DNA of 64,000 nucleotides from Mycobacterium sp. 1164985.4 (GTDB taxonomy: Bacteria > Actinomycetota > Actinomycetes > Mycobacteriales > Mycobacteriaceae): NCBI RefSeq assembly GCF_001668575.1, contig NZ_LZMD01000081.1, positions 1 to 64,000 of the forward strand, read 5' to 3'. This document shows positions 33,088 to 42,512 of this stretch, in pieces. Position numbers and translations under genes: made by a program. The notes under the pieces are model-generated. The model had not been told where the DNA came from. It did no database searches and worked only from the letters and a program-made list of their open reading frames with translations. Position 1 is the stretch's first letter. Each line of letters starts with the position of its first letter.

Positions 33088-34544
33088 GGAACTGCGGTCG
33101 GCTTGATCGGTGCCGGAAGCGCTGAGTGTCCCATCAGATAGCGGTCGACACCGGCCGCTGCGGCGCGACCCTCCGCGATGGCCCACACGATGAGCGACTG
33201 CCCGCGTCCCATGTCGCCGGCGACGAACACTCCGGGCACCGATGACGCGAAATCCGCGTCGCGGCTGACGTTGCCCCGTTCGTTGATCTCGACGCCGAGG
33301 TCGGTCAGCAGGCCTTCGCGCTCGGGCCCGGTGAAGCCCATCGCGAGCAGCACGAGATCGGTCTCCAGCTCGAACTCGGTGCCCTCGATCTTCTCGAACT
33401 TGCCGGCCTTCATCTCGACCTCGTGGCCGCGCAGCCCGGTGACGTGCCCGTCCTGGCCGACGAACTCCTCGGTGTTGACCGAGTAGACGCGCTCGCCACC
33501 CTCCTCATGCGCGGAGGACACCCGGAACATCAACGGGTAGACCGGCCACGGCGTCGAGTCGGCACGCGTCTCCGGCGGTCGCGGCATGATCTCGAACTGG
33601 TGCACGCTGGCCGCCCCCTGGCGGTGGGCGGTGCCCAGGCAGTCGGCGCCGGTGTCACCACCGCCGATGATGATGACCTTCTTGTCCTTCGCATGGATCG
33701 GCGGCAGGCCGTTTTCGTCGGTGACCGGATCGCCGAACTGCACGCGGTTGGCCCACGGCAGATACTCCATCGCCTGGTGGATGCCGTCGAGCTCCCGGCC
33801 CGGGATCGGCAGGTCACGCCGCTCCGTCGCGCCGCCGGCGAGCACCACCGCGTCGAACTCCTTACGAAGCTGCTGCGCGGTGATGTCAACGCCGACGTTG
33901 ACCCCGGTGCAGAACTCGGTGCCCTCGGCCGCCATCTGCTCCAGACGACGGTCGATGTGGCGCTTTTCCATCTTGAACTCGGGGATGCCGTAACGCAGCA
34001 GCCCACCGATGCGGTCGTCGCGCTCGAACAGCGTGACGCTGTGCCCGGCGCGGGTCAGCTGTTGGGCGGCGGCCAGCCCGGCCGGGCCCGAGCCGACGAC
34101 GGCGACCTTCTTGCCGGTCTTGACATCCGGCGGCAGCGGCGTCACCCAACCCTCGTCGAAGGCCTTGTCGATGATCTCGACCTCGACCTGTTTGATCGTG
34201 ACCGGATCCTGGTTGATGCCCAGAACGCACGAGCCCTCGCACGGGGCGGGGCACAGCCGGCCGGTGAACTCCGGGAAGTTGTTCGTCGCGTGCAGCCGCT
34301 CGATGGCGTCGCGCCAGCGGTCGTTGCGCACCAGGTCGTTCCACTCGGGGATCAGGTTGCCCAGCGGGCAACCGTTGTGGCAGAACGGGATCCCGCAGTC
34401 CATACAGCGGGCCGCCTGCTCGCGCAGGGTGTCGTGGGAGAAGTCCTCGTAGACCTCTTTCCAGTCGCGCAGGCGAATCGGCACGGGCCGCCGTTGGGGC
34501 GTCTCGCGGTGGGTGTACTTGAGGAAACCGCGGGGATCAGCCAC
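33078..34544 (-). CDS. gltD: Glutamate synthase small subunit GltD
   Basis: 488 residues, as in M. tuberculosis. Two cysteine clusters for [4Fe-4S]: CMDCGIPFCHNGCPLGN (about residues 47-63) and CPAPCEGSC (about 98-106). FAD-binding VGSGPAGLAAAQQL near 150 and a second nucleotide site IIIGGGDTGADCLGTAHRQG. Oxidises NADPH and passes electrons to GltB for glutamate formation from glutamine and 2-oxoglutarate. GTG start at 34544 overlaps the gltB stop by 8 bases. The stop lies within the 32-base repeat. Confidence 0.97.
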   Translation of the reverse strand: MADPRGFLKYTHRETPQRRPVPIRLRDWKEVYEDFSHDTLREQAARCMDCGIPFCHNGCPLGNLIPEWNDLVRNDRWRDAIERLHATNNFPEFTGRLCPAPCEGSCVLGINQDPVTIKQVEVEIIDKAFDEGWVTPLPPDVKTGKKVAVVGSGPAGLAAAQQLTRAGHSVTLFERDDRIGGLLRYGIPEFKMEKRHIDRRLEQMAAEGTEFCTGVNVGVDITAQQLRKEFDAVVLAGGATERRDLPIPGRELDGIHQAMEYLPWANRVQFGDPVTDENGLPPIHAKDKKVIIIGGGDTGADCLGTAHRQGAASVHQFEIMPRPPETRADSTPWPVYPLMFRVSSAHEEGGERVYSVNTEEFVGQDGHVTGLRGHEVEMKAGKFEKIEGTEFELETDLVLLAMGFTGPEREGLLTDLGVEINERGNVSRDADFASSVPGVFVAGDMGRGQSLIVWAIAEGRAAAAGVDRYLMGHSALPAPIKPTAVPQR

Positions 34545-37500
34545 TGGCGGCCGCCATGATCGCCTCGGCAATCCCGTTCTCGTCGGCGCCGCGCTGTTCG
34601 GCCTCGGCGATCGCCTCGAGTACCCGCTTGAAATCGCGGGGCATCACCTTGGTGAAGTGCTTCACGTTGTTGTCCCAGTCGTTGAGGATCCGTGCTCCGG
34701 CAGCGGAATCGGTGGCATCGACGTGGGCCTGAATCATGCCCGCGAGCCAGTCGAGGTCCTCCTCGTCGAGGCCCTCCAGTTCCACCATCTCGGCGTTGAG
34801 GTTCTCCGGCAGTGACCCGTCTGGGTCGTAAACATAGGCGATGCCACCGGACATGCCCGCGGCGAAGTTGCGCCCCGTCGGACCGAGGATCGCGATCTTG
34901 CCGCCGGTCATGTACTCACAACCGTGGTCGCCCACGCCTTCGACCACCGCGTGCGCACCGGAGTTGCGCACCGCGAACCGCTCGCCGACCTGGCCGCGGA
35001 TGAACACCTGGCCGCTGGTCGCACCGAACAGGATCACGTTGCCCGCGATGATGTTGTCCTCGGCGACGTAGTCGTCGGGAGCGCTGTCCGATGGCCGCAC
35101 CACGATCCGTCCACCCGAGAGGCCCTTGCCGACATAGTCGTTGGCGTCGCCGTAGACCCGCAGCGTGACACCCTTCGGCACGAACGCCCCGAAGCTGTTG
35201 CCCGCCGAACCGTCGAAGGTGATGTCGATGGTGCCGTCCGGAAGACCCTGTCCGCCATATGCTTTGGTCACCTCGTGGCCGAGCATCGTGCCGACGGTCC
35301 GGTTGACGTTGGCGATCGTCGTCGAGAAGCGCACCGGCGTCTGTGAATCCAGCGCTTCGCGGCACATCACGATCAACTGCTGGTCGAGCGCCTTGTCGAG
35401 GCCGTGGTCCTGACGCGAACTGCAGTACAGGTCCTGGTTCATGAACGCCGACTCGGGCTCGTGCAGCACCGGCGTCAAATCGAGCTTGTAGGCCTTCCAG
35501 TGCTCGGCGGCCTTCGTGGTGTCCAGCGCGCCGACCTGCCCCACCATCTCGTTGACCGTGCGGAAGCCCAATTGGGCCATCATCTCGCGCACTTCTTCGG
35601 CGATGAACATGAAGAAGTTCTCGACGAATTCGGGCTTTCCGGTGAACCGCTCGCGCAGCACCGGATTCTGGGTGGCCACGCCCACCGGGCAGGTGTCGAG
35701 GTGGCACACGCGCATCATGATGCAGCCCGAGACCACCAGGGGCGCGGTGGCGAAGCCGAACTCCTCGGCGCCAAGCAGCGCGGCGACCACGACGTCGCGG
35801 CCCGTCTTGAGCTGACCGTCGACCTGGACGACGATACGGTCGCGAAGACCGTTGAGCAGCAACGTCTGCTGGGTCTCGGCCAGACCGAGTTCCCACGGCG
35901 CGCCGGCGTGCTTCATCGATGTCAGCGGAGTTGCGCCCGTACCACCGTCGTGGCCGGAGATGAGCACGACGTCCGCGTGCGCCTTGGACACACCGGCGGC
36001 CACCGTTCCGACACCGTTCTCGGAGACCAGCTTGACGTGCACACGGGCCTGCGGGTTGGCGTTCTTCAGGTCGTGGATCAGCTGCGCCAGATCCTCGATC
36101 GAGTAGATGTCGTGGTGCGGCGGCGGCGAGATCAAGCCGACGCCGGGCGTCGAGTGCCGCACCTCGGCGACCCACGGGTAGACCTTGCCGCCCGGAAGCT
36201 GGCCGCCTTCACCGGGTTTCGCGCCCTGAGCCATCTTGATCTGGATGTCGGTGCAGTTGCTCAGGTAGTGGCTCGTCACGCCGAACCGCCCCGAGGCCAC
36301 CTGCTTGATCGCGCTGCGGCGCCAGTCGCCGTTCTCATCGCGGTCGAAGCGCGACACCGCCTCGCCGCCCTCACCCGAATTCGATCGTCCGCCAAGGCGA
36401 TTCATCGCGATGGCCAACGTCTCGTGCGCCTCGGCGGAGATCGAGCCGTAGCTCATCGCGCCGGTCGAGAACCGCTTGACGATCTCGCTGGCCGGCTCCA
36501 CCTCCTCGAGCGGCACCGGCGGGCGCAACCCGTCGCGGAACTTGAGCAGCCCGCGCAGCGAGGCCATCCGCTCGCTCTGATCGTCGATCAGCTCGGTGTA
36601 TTCCTTGAAGATCTCGTACTGGCCGGTGCGAGTTGAATGTTGCAGCTTGAACACCGTGTCCGGGTTGAACAGGTGGTACTCACCCTCCCGGCGCCACTGG
36701 TACTCGCCGCCGACCTCGAGTTCGCGGTGCGCCCACTCGTCGGGCCGGTCGAGATAAGCCAGCGAGTGGCGGGCCGCGACGTCGTCGGCGATGTCGTTGA
36801 GGTCGATTCCGCCGACGGGGCAGGTCAATCCGGTGAAGTACTCGTCGAGCACCTGCTGGTTGATGCCGATGGCCTGGAACAGCTGGGCGCCGGTGTAGGA
36901 GGCCAGCGTGGAGATGCCCATCTTCGACATCACCTTCAGCACACCCTTGCCCGCGGCTTTGACGTAGTTGGCCTTGGCCTGGTCGCTGGAGATGCCGGTG
37001 ATGACCCCACGTTCGACCATGTCCTCGATCGACTCGAACGACATGTACGGGTTGATCGCCGCCGCACCGAAGCCGCACAGCATGGCCATGTGGTGCACCT
37101 CGCGGGCGTCACCGGCCTCGACGACCAGCCCGACCTTGGTGCGCGTGCGTTCCCGGACGAGGTGGTGGTGCACGGCCGATACCGACAGCAGAGACGGGAT
37201 CGGCGCCATCTGCTCGTTGGATTCGCGGTCGGAGAGCACGATGATGCGCGCGCCCTCGCGGATCGCCGTCGACACCTTCGCGCGTACGTTGTCCAGCGCT
37301 TCCTTGAGGCCCTGCCCACCGCGGTTGACCGGGTACAGGCAGCGGATCACCGCCGCGCGCATACCGTGCTTGTGCCCGCGGATCTCGTGATCGGGGTCGA
37401 CGCAGATCAGCTTCGACAGTTCGGCATTACGCAGGATCGGCTGCGGCAGCACGATCTGGCGGCACGACTCGGCGTTCGGGTTGAGCAGGTCGCCCTCGGG

Positions 37501-39129
37501 GCCGAGGGCGCCCTGCAGGCTGGTCACCACCTCTTCGCGGATGGCATCCAGCGGCGGATTGGTCACCTGGGCGAACAACTGCTGGAAGTAGTCGTAGAGC
37601 ATCCGCGGGCGTTGCGAGAGTACCGCGACCGGAGTATCGGTGCCCATCGAGCCGAGCGGCTCGGCACCGGTGCGCGCCATCGGCGCGACCAGCAGGTTGA
37701 GCTCCTCATAGGTGAAACCGAAGATCTGCTGGCGCAACACGACCCGGTGGTGGGGCATGCGCACGTAATCGCCGGGTGGCAGTTCGTCGAGGTGGAACAG
37801 GCCGGCGTCGAGCCACTCCCGATAGGGACGCTCGGCGGCGAGTTCGGCCTTGATCTCCTCGTCCTCGACGATGCGGCCCTTGGAGGTGTCGACCAGGAAC
37901 ATGCGGCCGGGCTGCAGGCGCATCCTCTTGACGACGGTGGACGGATCGAGGTCGAGCACGCCGGCCTCCGAGGCCATCACCACCAGACCGTCCCTGGTCA
38001 CCCAGATCCGCGATGGCCGCAGCCCGTTGCGGTCGAGCACCGCCCCGATCACCGTGCCGTCGGTGAAGGTCATCGACGCCGGGCCGTCCCACGGCTCCAT
38101 CAGCGACGCGTGGTACTCGTAGAACGCTCGGCGCGCCGGGTCCATCGACTCGTTGCGCTCCCAGGCCTCCGGGATCATCATCAGCACCGCGTGGGGCAGG
38201 CTTCGCCCGCCGAGGTGCAGGAGTTCGAGCACCTCGTCGAACCTGGCGGTGTCCGACGCCCCTGGGGTGCAGACCGGGGTGATCTTGTCGAGATCCTGGT
38301 TCGGGCCGAACACATCGGTCCTGATGAGCGCCTCTCGTGCGCGCATCCAGTTCTCGTTGCCGGTGACGGTGTTGATCTCGCCGTTGTGGGCGATGCGCCG
38401 GAACGGGTGGGCCAGCGGCCACGACGGGAACGTATTGGTCGAGAAGCGTGAGTGCACGATGCCCAGCGCACTGGTGAGCCGGTCGTCCTGCAGGTCGAGG
38501 TAGAAGGCCTTGAGCTGCGGGGTGGTCAGCATGCCCTTATAGACGAAGGTCTGCCCGGAAAGGCTTGGGAAGTAGACGGTTTCACGCCCGGGCCCGTCCT
38601 GGCCCGGTCCCTTGGTGCCGAGCTCGTGCTCGGCGCGCTTGCGCACCACGTACGCGCGACGCTCCAGTTCCATGCCCGACGCACCGCCCATGAACACCTG
38701 CCGGAATGTCGGCATCGCGTCGCGGGCCAGCGCGCCCAGCGGCGAGTCGTCGATCGGTACCTCGCGCCAGCCCAGAACCTCGAGTCCTTCGGCCTCGGCG
38801 ATCTTCTCGACGGCCTCACACGCGGTCGCCGCATCCTTAGACGACTGCGGCAGGAACGCGATGCCGGTCGCGTAGCTACCCGGCTCCGGCAGCTCGAAGT
38901 CGACCACCTCGCGCAGGAACGTGTCGGGAACCTGCAACATGATGCCCGCACCATCGCCGGTGTTCGGCTCGGCACCCTGCGCGCCGCGGTGCTCCAGGTT
39001 CACCAGGGCGGTGATCGCCTTGTCGACGATGTCGCGACTGCGGCGGCCGTGCATATCGGCCACCATCGCGACGCCGCACGCGTCGTGCTCGAACGCGGGG
39101 TTGTACAGCCCTTGCATCCTGGGCGCCAT
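34537..39129 (-). CDS. gltB: Glutamate synthase large subunit GltB
   Basis: 1530 residues. After a short propeptide comes the catalytic cysteine in HDACGVAMVADMHG (N-terminal amidotransferase), then the central and FMN domains (GGEGGEAVSRFDR region; STPGVGLISPPPHHDIYSIEDLAQ), the 3Fe-4S cluster CIMMRVCHLDTCPVG and a C-terminal beta-helix of GxxG repeats. It makes glutamate from glutamine and 2-oxoglutarate with GltD. The ATG at 39129 is used; GTG 39135 is 2 codons upstream. Confidence 0.97.
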   Translation of the reverse strand: MAPRMQGLYNPAFEHDACGVAMVADMHGRRSRDIVDKAITALVNLEHRGAQGAEPNTGDGAGIMLQVPDTFLREVVDFELPEPGSYATGIAFLPQSSKDAATACEAVEKIAEAEGLEVLGWREVPIDDSPLGALARDAMPTFRQVFMGGASGMELERRAYVVRKRAEHELGTKGPGQDGPGRETVYFPSLSGQTFVYKGMLTTPQLKAFYLDLQDDRLTSALGIVHSRFSTNTFPSWPLAHPFRRIAHNGEINTVTGNENWMRAREALIRTDVFGPNQDLDKITPVCTPGASDTARFDEVLELLHLGGRSLPHAVLMMIPEAWERNESMDPARRAFYEYHASLMEPWDGPASMTFTDGTVIGAVLDRNGLRPSRIWVTRDGLVVMASEAGVLDLDPSTVVKRMRLQPGRMFLVDTSKGRIVEDEEIKAELAAERPYREWLDAGLFHLDELPPGDYVRMPHHRVVLRQQIFGFTYEELNLLVAPMARTGAEPLGSMGTDTPVAVLSQRPRMLYDYFQQLFAQVTNPPLDAIREEVVTSLQGALGPEGDLLNPNAESCRQIVLPQPILRNAELSKLICVDPDHEIRGHKHGMRAAVIRCLYPVNRGGQGLKEALDNVRAKVSTAIREGARIIVLSDRESNEQMAPIPSLLSVSAVHHHLVRERTRTKVGLVVEAGDAREVHHMAMLCGFGAAAINPYMSFESIEDMVERGVITGISSDQAKANYVKAAGKGVLKVMSKMGISTLASYTGAQLFQAIGINQQVLDEYFTGLTCPVGGIDLNDIADDVAARHSLAYLDRPDEWAHRELEVGGEYQWRREGEYHLFNPDTVFKLQHSTRTGQYEIFKEYTELIDDQSERMASLRGLLKFRDGLRPPVPLEEVEPASEIVKRFSTGAMSYGSISAEAHETLAIAMNRLGGRSNSGEGGEAVSRFDRDENGDWRRSAIKQVASGRFGVTSHYLSNCTDIQIKMAQGAKPGEGGQLPGGKVYPWVAEVRHSTPGVGLISPPPHHDIYSIEDLAQLIHDLKNANPQARVHVKLVSENGVGTVAAGVSKAHADVVLISGHDGGTGATPLTSMKHAGAPWELGLAETQQTLLLNGLRDRIVVQVDGQLKTGRDVVVAALLGAEEFGFATAPLVVSGCIMMRVCHLDTCPVGVATQNPVLRERFTGKPEFVENFFMFIAEEVREMMAQLGFRTVNEMVGQVGALDTTKAAEHWKAYKLDLTPVLHEPESAFMNQDLYCSSRQDHGLDKALDQQLIVMCREALDSQTPVRFSTTIANVNRTVGTMLGHEVTKAYGGQGLPDGTIDITFDGSAGNSFGAFVPKGVTLRVYGDANDYVGKGLSGGRIVVRPSDSAPDDYVAEDNIIAGNVILFGATSGQVFIRGQVGERFAVRNSGAHAVVEGVGDHGCEYMTGGKIAILGPTGRNFAAGMSGGIAYVYDPDGSLPENLNAEMVELEGLDEEDLDWLAGMIQAHVDATDSAAGARILNDWDNNVKHFTKVMPRDFKRVLEAIAEAEQRGADENGIAEAIMAAASG

Positions 39130-39542
39130 TCGCACCTACCCTTTTCCTGCACGTCTTATGAAGCTTCTGCCTGACAGCCGTAGACAGCGGCGGTTAGCCG
39201 GTCCGGCCATGGAGTGCCTTCGTGCAGCATCGAACGCCGGCCTGTATCCACTTGCCCCGAGTGGAGAAAACGATATGACAAACACCGGGTGACATGCCAA
39301 CTTAGTAGACCCTAACTACGTCGGCGGGACGGTGTGGCCGTCTCGCTCGCCACCACTCGGTTTTGCACCCAATATCGTTGCCGCCCTAGGATTTTCAAAG
39401 CGTTCAGCGATTCTCCAGCGGGGTGCGGTACACATCACACTTCCCTCCCGACGCCGCCCGGCGTTTGCTGAAGTGCGCTATTTCGGCGCTTTTTCCAGCT
39501 TAGACCGCTGCGTAGGGGTTTGCGAAAAGCCTAGCCAGATTC
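39130..39542. other. 413-base gap upstream of gltB
   Basis: Contains the gltB promoter presumably. TAGTAGACCCTAACTACG near 39304-39321 shows a short dyad (TAGT/ACTA). No ORF with a ribosome site and no strong hairpin was seen in the gap. Confidence 0.4.
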
Positions 39543-41630
39543 TTAAGAAAACGCTTTCAGGCTGGCTTCGGGGGTGAGGTCCAGCCGTCGCAGCAGTTGG
39601 GCGTTGAGCGCCACCACGACCGTCGAAGCCGACATCAAGATCGCGCCGACGGACATCGGCAGGATGAAGCCGACGGGTGCCAACACCCCCGCAGCCAGCG
39701 GCACCGATACCAAGTTGTATCCCGCTGCCCACCAGAGGTTTTGCTTCATCTTGCGGTATGCGGCCCGTGAGAGCTGCAGCACCGACAGCACCGAGCGCGG
39801 ATCCGAGCCGGCCAGGATCACCCCGGCCGAGGCGATCGCCACGTCGGTTCCCGCGCCGATCGCGATGCCGATATCGCCCTGGGCAAGCGCGGGTGCGTCG
39901 TTGACGCCGTCCCCGACCATCGCCACTTTGCGGCCCTCACGCTGCAACTCGGCCACCTTTGCCGCCTTGTCCTCCGGTCGTACCCCGGCGAACACCCGTT
40001 CGATCCCAAGGTCGGCGGCCACCGACCGCGCGACGGCCTCCGCGTCGCCGGTGATCATCACCACTTCGATGCCCAGCCTGTTCAGCGCCTCGACCACCTG
40101 GCGGGACTCCGGTCGCACCTCGTCGGCCAGCTTGATCGCACCGGCGACCCCACCGTCGACCACGACGTGCAGGATGATCGCCCCCTCGTCGCGCCACTGC
40201 CCCGTTTCGGGCAGGTCGGCGAGCCCCGCTTCGGCCAGCATCCGCGGGCCGCCGACCTGGACGCTGCGGCCCTCGACTGTGGCCTTGACGCCAACCGCCG
40301 GAGACGAGCTGAAGTCGGTGGTCGGCGGCAGGTTCAGCGAGCGGTCGCGCGCGGCCGCGACGATCGCCCTGGCCAGCGGATGCTCGGAGTACGCTTCGGC
40401 GGCCGCCGCCCACGTCAGCACGTCCTCGGCGGAGTGGCCGGGTGCGGTCGCGACCGCGGTGACCGTCGGCTCCCCCTTGGTCAGCGTGCCGGTCTTGTCG
40501 AACAGCACGGCCTCGACGGTCCGCATGCTCTCCAGCGCAAGCCGGTCCTTGACCAGAACGCCCCCGCGCGCGGCGCGTTCGGTGGCGATCGAGACCACCA
40601 GCGGTATCGCCAGCCCCAGCGCGTGCGGGCAGGCGATCACCAGGACGGTGATGGTCCTGACGACGGCCGCGGCGGGCAATCCCACGAACGACCACACCAC
40701 CGCGGTGACGATCGCCGACGACAGCGCGAACCAAAACAGCCAACCCGCCGCCTTGTCCGCCAGTCGCTGCGCCCGCGACGACGAGTTCTGCGCCTCGGTC
40801 ACCAATCGCTGGATACCGGCCAGCGTCGTTTCGTCGCCGACCGCGCTGACCTGCACCCGCAGCCCTGAGTCGGTGGCCACCGTGCCGGCAACGACGTGGT
40901 CGCCCGCCTCGCGGCGAACAGGCCGCGATTCGCCGGTGACCATCGACTCGTCGACGTCCGCCGAGCCGGCGATGATCTCGCCGTCGGCCGGAATGTTGCC
41001 TCCGGGGCGCACCAGCACGACGTCGCCCACACGCAACTCGGCCGGTGCGACGGTCTCCGTGCCGCCGTCGACGACCCGCTCGGCCTCGTCGGGCAGCAGC
41101 GCCGCCAGGGAGTCGAGCGCGGATGTGGTCTGCGCGAGCGAGCGCATCTCGATCCAGTGGCCGAGCAGCATGATCACGATCAGCAGTGCCAGTTCCCACC
41201 AGAAGTCCAGCTCGTGGTGCAGCACACCGAGGCTCGCACCCCAGGACGACAGGAACGCCACCGTGATCGCCAGCCCGATCAGCAGCATCATTCCCGGTGC
41301 GCGGGAACGGATTTCGCTCACCGCGCCCGCCAGGAAGGGTCGACCGCCCCAGACGTACATCACGGTGCCGAGCACCGGCGGAACCCATCGGATCCCGGGG
41401 ACGTCGGGCAGCGAGTAGCCGAGAATCATCGAGAACATCCCCGACAGCGCGACGGTGGGGACGGCGAGCACGAGCATGGTCCAGAACAGGCGCCGGAACT
41501 CGGCGACGTGGCCAGAATGGTCATGGCCGCCCGAATGGTCGTGGCCCTGCGGATGCTCGTGCCCCGAATGACCGACCGCGGACGTGTCCGGGTGCTGTGC
41601 GCCATGGCCGGTGTGCGTCATAGCGGTCAT
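39543..41630 (-). CDS. CopB-like P1B-type ATPase (CPH motif)
   Basis: 695 residues. A histidine-rich cytoplasmic N terminus (about residues 5-43) replaces the usual CxxC metal domain. Then eight transmembrane helices with the actuator motif TGES, the CPH motif (VIACPHALGLAIPLV), DKTGTLT phosphorylation site and GDGVNDAPA hinge. The CPH motif and His-rich tail fit P1B-3 (CopB) enzymes that export Cu(I/II) or related metal. A copper-type operator sits right at its start. The start could be 41630 or 41621. Confidence 0.9.
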   Translation of the reverse strand: MTAMTHTGHGAQHPDTSAVGHSGHEHPQGHDHSGGHDHSGHVAEFRRLFWTMLVLAVPTVALSGMFSMILGYSLPDVPGIRWVPPVLGTVMYVWGGRPFLAGAVSEIRSRAPGMMLLIGLAITVAFLSSWGASLGVLHHELDFWWELALLIVIMLLGHWIEMRSLAQTTSALDSLAALLPDEAERVVDGGTETVAPAELRVGDVVLVRPGGNIPADGEIIAGSADVDESMVTGESRPVRREAGDHVVAGTVATDSGLRVQVSAVGDETTLAGIQRLVTEAQNSSSRAQRLADKAAGWLFWFALSSAIVTAVVWSFVGLPAAAVVRTITVLVIACPHALGLAIPLVVSIATERAARGGVLVKDRLALESMRTVEAVLFDKTGTLTKGEPTVTAVATAPGHSAEDVLTWAAAAEAYSEHPLARAIVAAARDRSLNLPPTTDFSSSPAVGVKATVEGRSVQVGGPRMLAEAGLADLPETGQWRDEGAIILHVVVDGGVAGAIKLADEVRPESRQVVEALNRLGIEVVMITGDAEAVARSVAADLGIERVFAGVRPEDKAAKVAELQREGRKVAMVGDGVNDAPALAQGDIGIAIGAGTDVAIASAGVILAGSDPRSVLSVLQLSRAAYRKMKQNLWWAAGYNLVSVPLAAGVLAPVGFILPMSVGAILMSASTVVVALNAQLLRRLDLTPEASLKAFS

Positions 41631-41632
41631 GC

Positions 41633-41651
41633 TATACCCCCTAGGGGTATA
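41633..41651 (-). promoter_or_regulatory. CsoR/RicR-type operator of the CopB-like gene
   Basis: TATACCCCCTAGGGGTATA is a dyad with 8-base arms around 3 bases and contains TACCC-N5-GGGTA, as recognised by the copper sensors CsoR/RicR in mycobacteria. It ends 2 bases before the upstream ATG of the ATPase, so binding would cover the start of transcription. Confidence 0.75.
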
Positions 41652-41684
41652 TGGCCAGGGCTTGTTCGGTCACGCTGTACCTCG

Positions 41685-42500
41685 ATGTCGCATCCACTGA
41701 ACACTCCGCTGGGCCGGTTCGGCATCGTGACGTCCACGGACGCGCCCGGCGAGTGCGTGGCCGCGATCCCGGTGGGCGGCATGGTGAACCCGCTGACCGG
41801 CGCCCCGACGATCGCGCCCATGGCGATGCTCGTCGACCACGCGTGCGGCCTCGTCAACCACCGGCGTCGCGCCGACGACGAGTGGACGGTGTCCAGCGAG
41901 CTATCCCTGGAAGCCGATCCCGACGCCGCCGAGATCATCGCGGGCGCCCCCGATGTACCTGTGGTCGCAACCGCCCGACCGTTCGGCGCCAAGAGCGACG
42001 TCGCGTTGGCGTTGTGCGAACTCACCCACCGCGACGCCGTGCTCGCCACGGCCACCGTGCGTTCGTTCTACATCCACTCACCCGCCGACATCGCACCGTT
42101 CCCCGACGGCCCGTCGGGCCCGCTGCCGCCGGGCACGCTCGCCGACCGGATGGCGGTCCGCGTCGCCGAGAGCGGCGGCGCGGGGCGGGTTCTGCTGCAG
42201 GACGAGGACCCCGTGCTGAACAACGCGATCGGCATCGTGCACGGTGGGGTGACGGCCATGGCGCTGGAACTGGTGGCATCGGCGGCACTCGACACCGATG
42301 GTTCAGACCGCCCGCTGCGAACTGCGTCGCTGAGGGTCAACTTCATGAAGCCCTTCCACAGTGGACCCGAATCTCGTTACGCCGGAACCGCTTTGCGTGT
42401 CGGGCGCCGGACGGGCGTCGCCGAGGGGCAAGCCGTCGGCCCCGGTGGAGGTGTGGCGATCCTCGCCAGACTGACCGCATACCGCGCAGATTCGCACTAG
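41685..42500 (+). CDS. Double hot-dog acyl-CoA thioesterase-like protein
   Basis: 271 residues with two hot-dog domains. The second shows NNAIGIVHGGVTAMALELVA, a PaaI-type HGG motif; the first half is more divergent but similar in layout (PMAMLVDHACGLV). Probably hydrolyses an acyl-CoA or aromatic-CoA thioester; substrate unknown. It is divergent from the CopB-like ATPase and lies 12 bases before the CLC gene. Confidence 0.75.
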   Translation: MSHPLNTPLGRFGIVTSTDAPGECVAAIPVGGMVNPLTGAPTIAPMAMLVDHACGLVNHRRRADDEWTVSSELSLEADPDAAEIIAGAPDVPVVATARPFGAKSDVALALCELTHRDAVLATATVRSFYIHSPADIAPFPDGPSGPLPPGTLADRMAVRVAESGGAGRVLLQDEDPVLNNAIGIVHGGVTAMALELVASAALDTDGSDRPLRTASLRVNFMKPFHSGPESRYAGTALRVGRRTGVAEGQAVGPGGGVAILARLTAYRADSH

Positions 42501-42512
42501 CATCTAAAGACC

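Noticed and set aside
32920..33141. Plus-strand ORF through the 32-base repeat
   Set aside because: It only reads the complement of the repeat; the minus strand frames explain the period.
35404..38451. Very long plus-strand ORFs opposite gltB
   Set aside because: They mirror the codon structure of gltB and have no domain or start signal.
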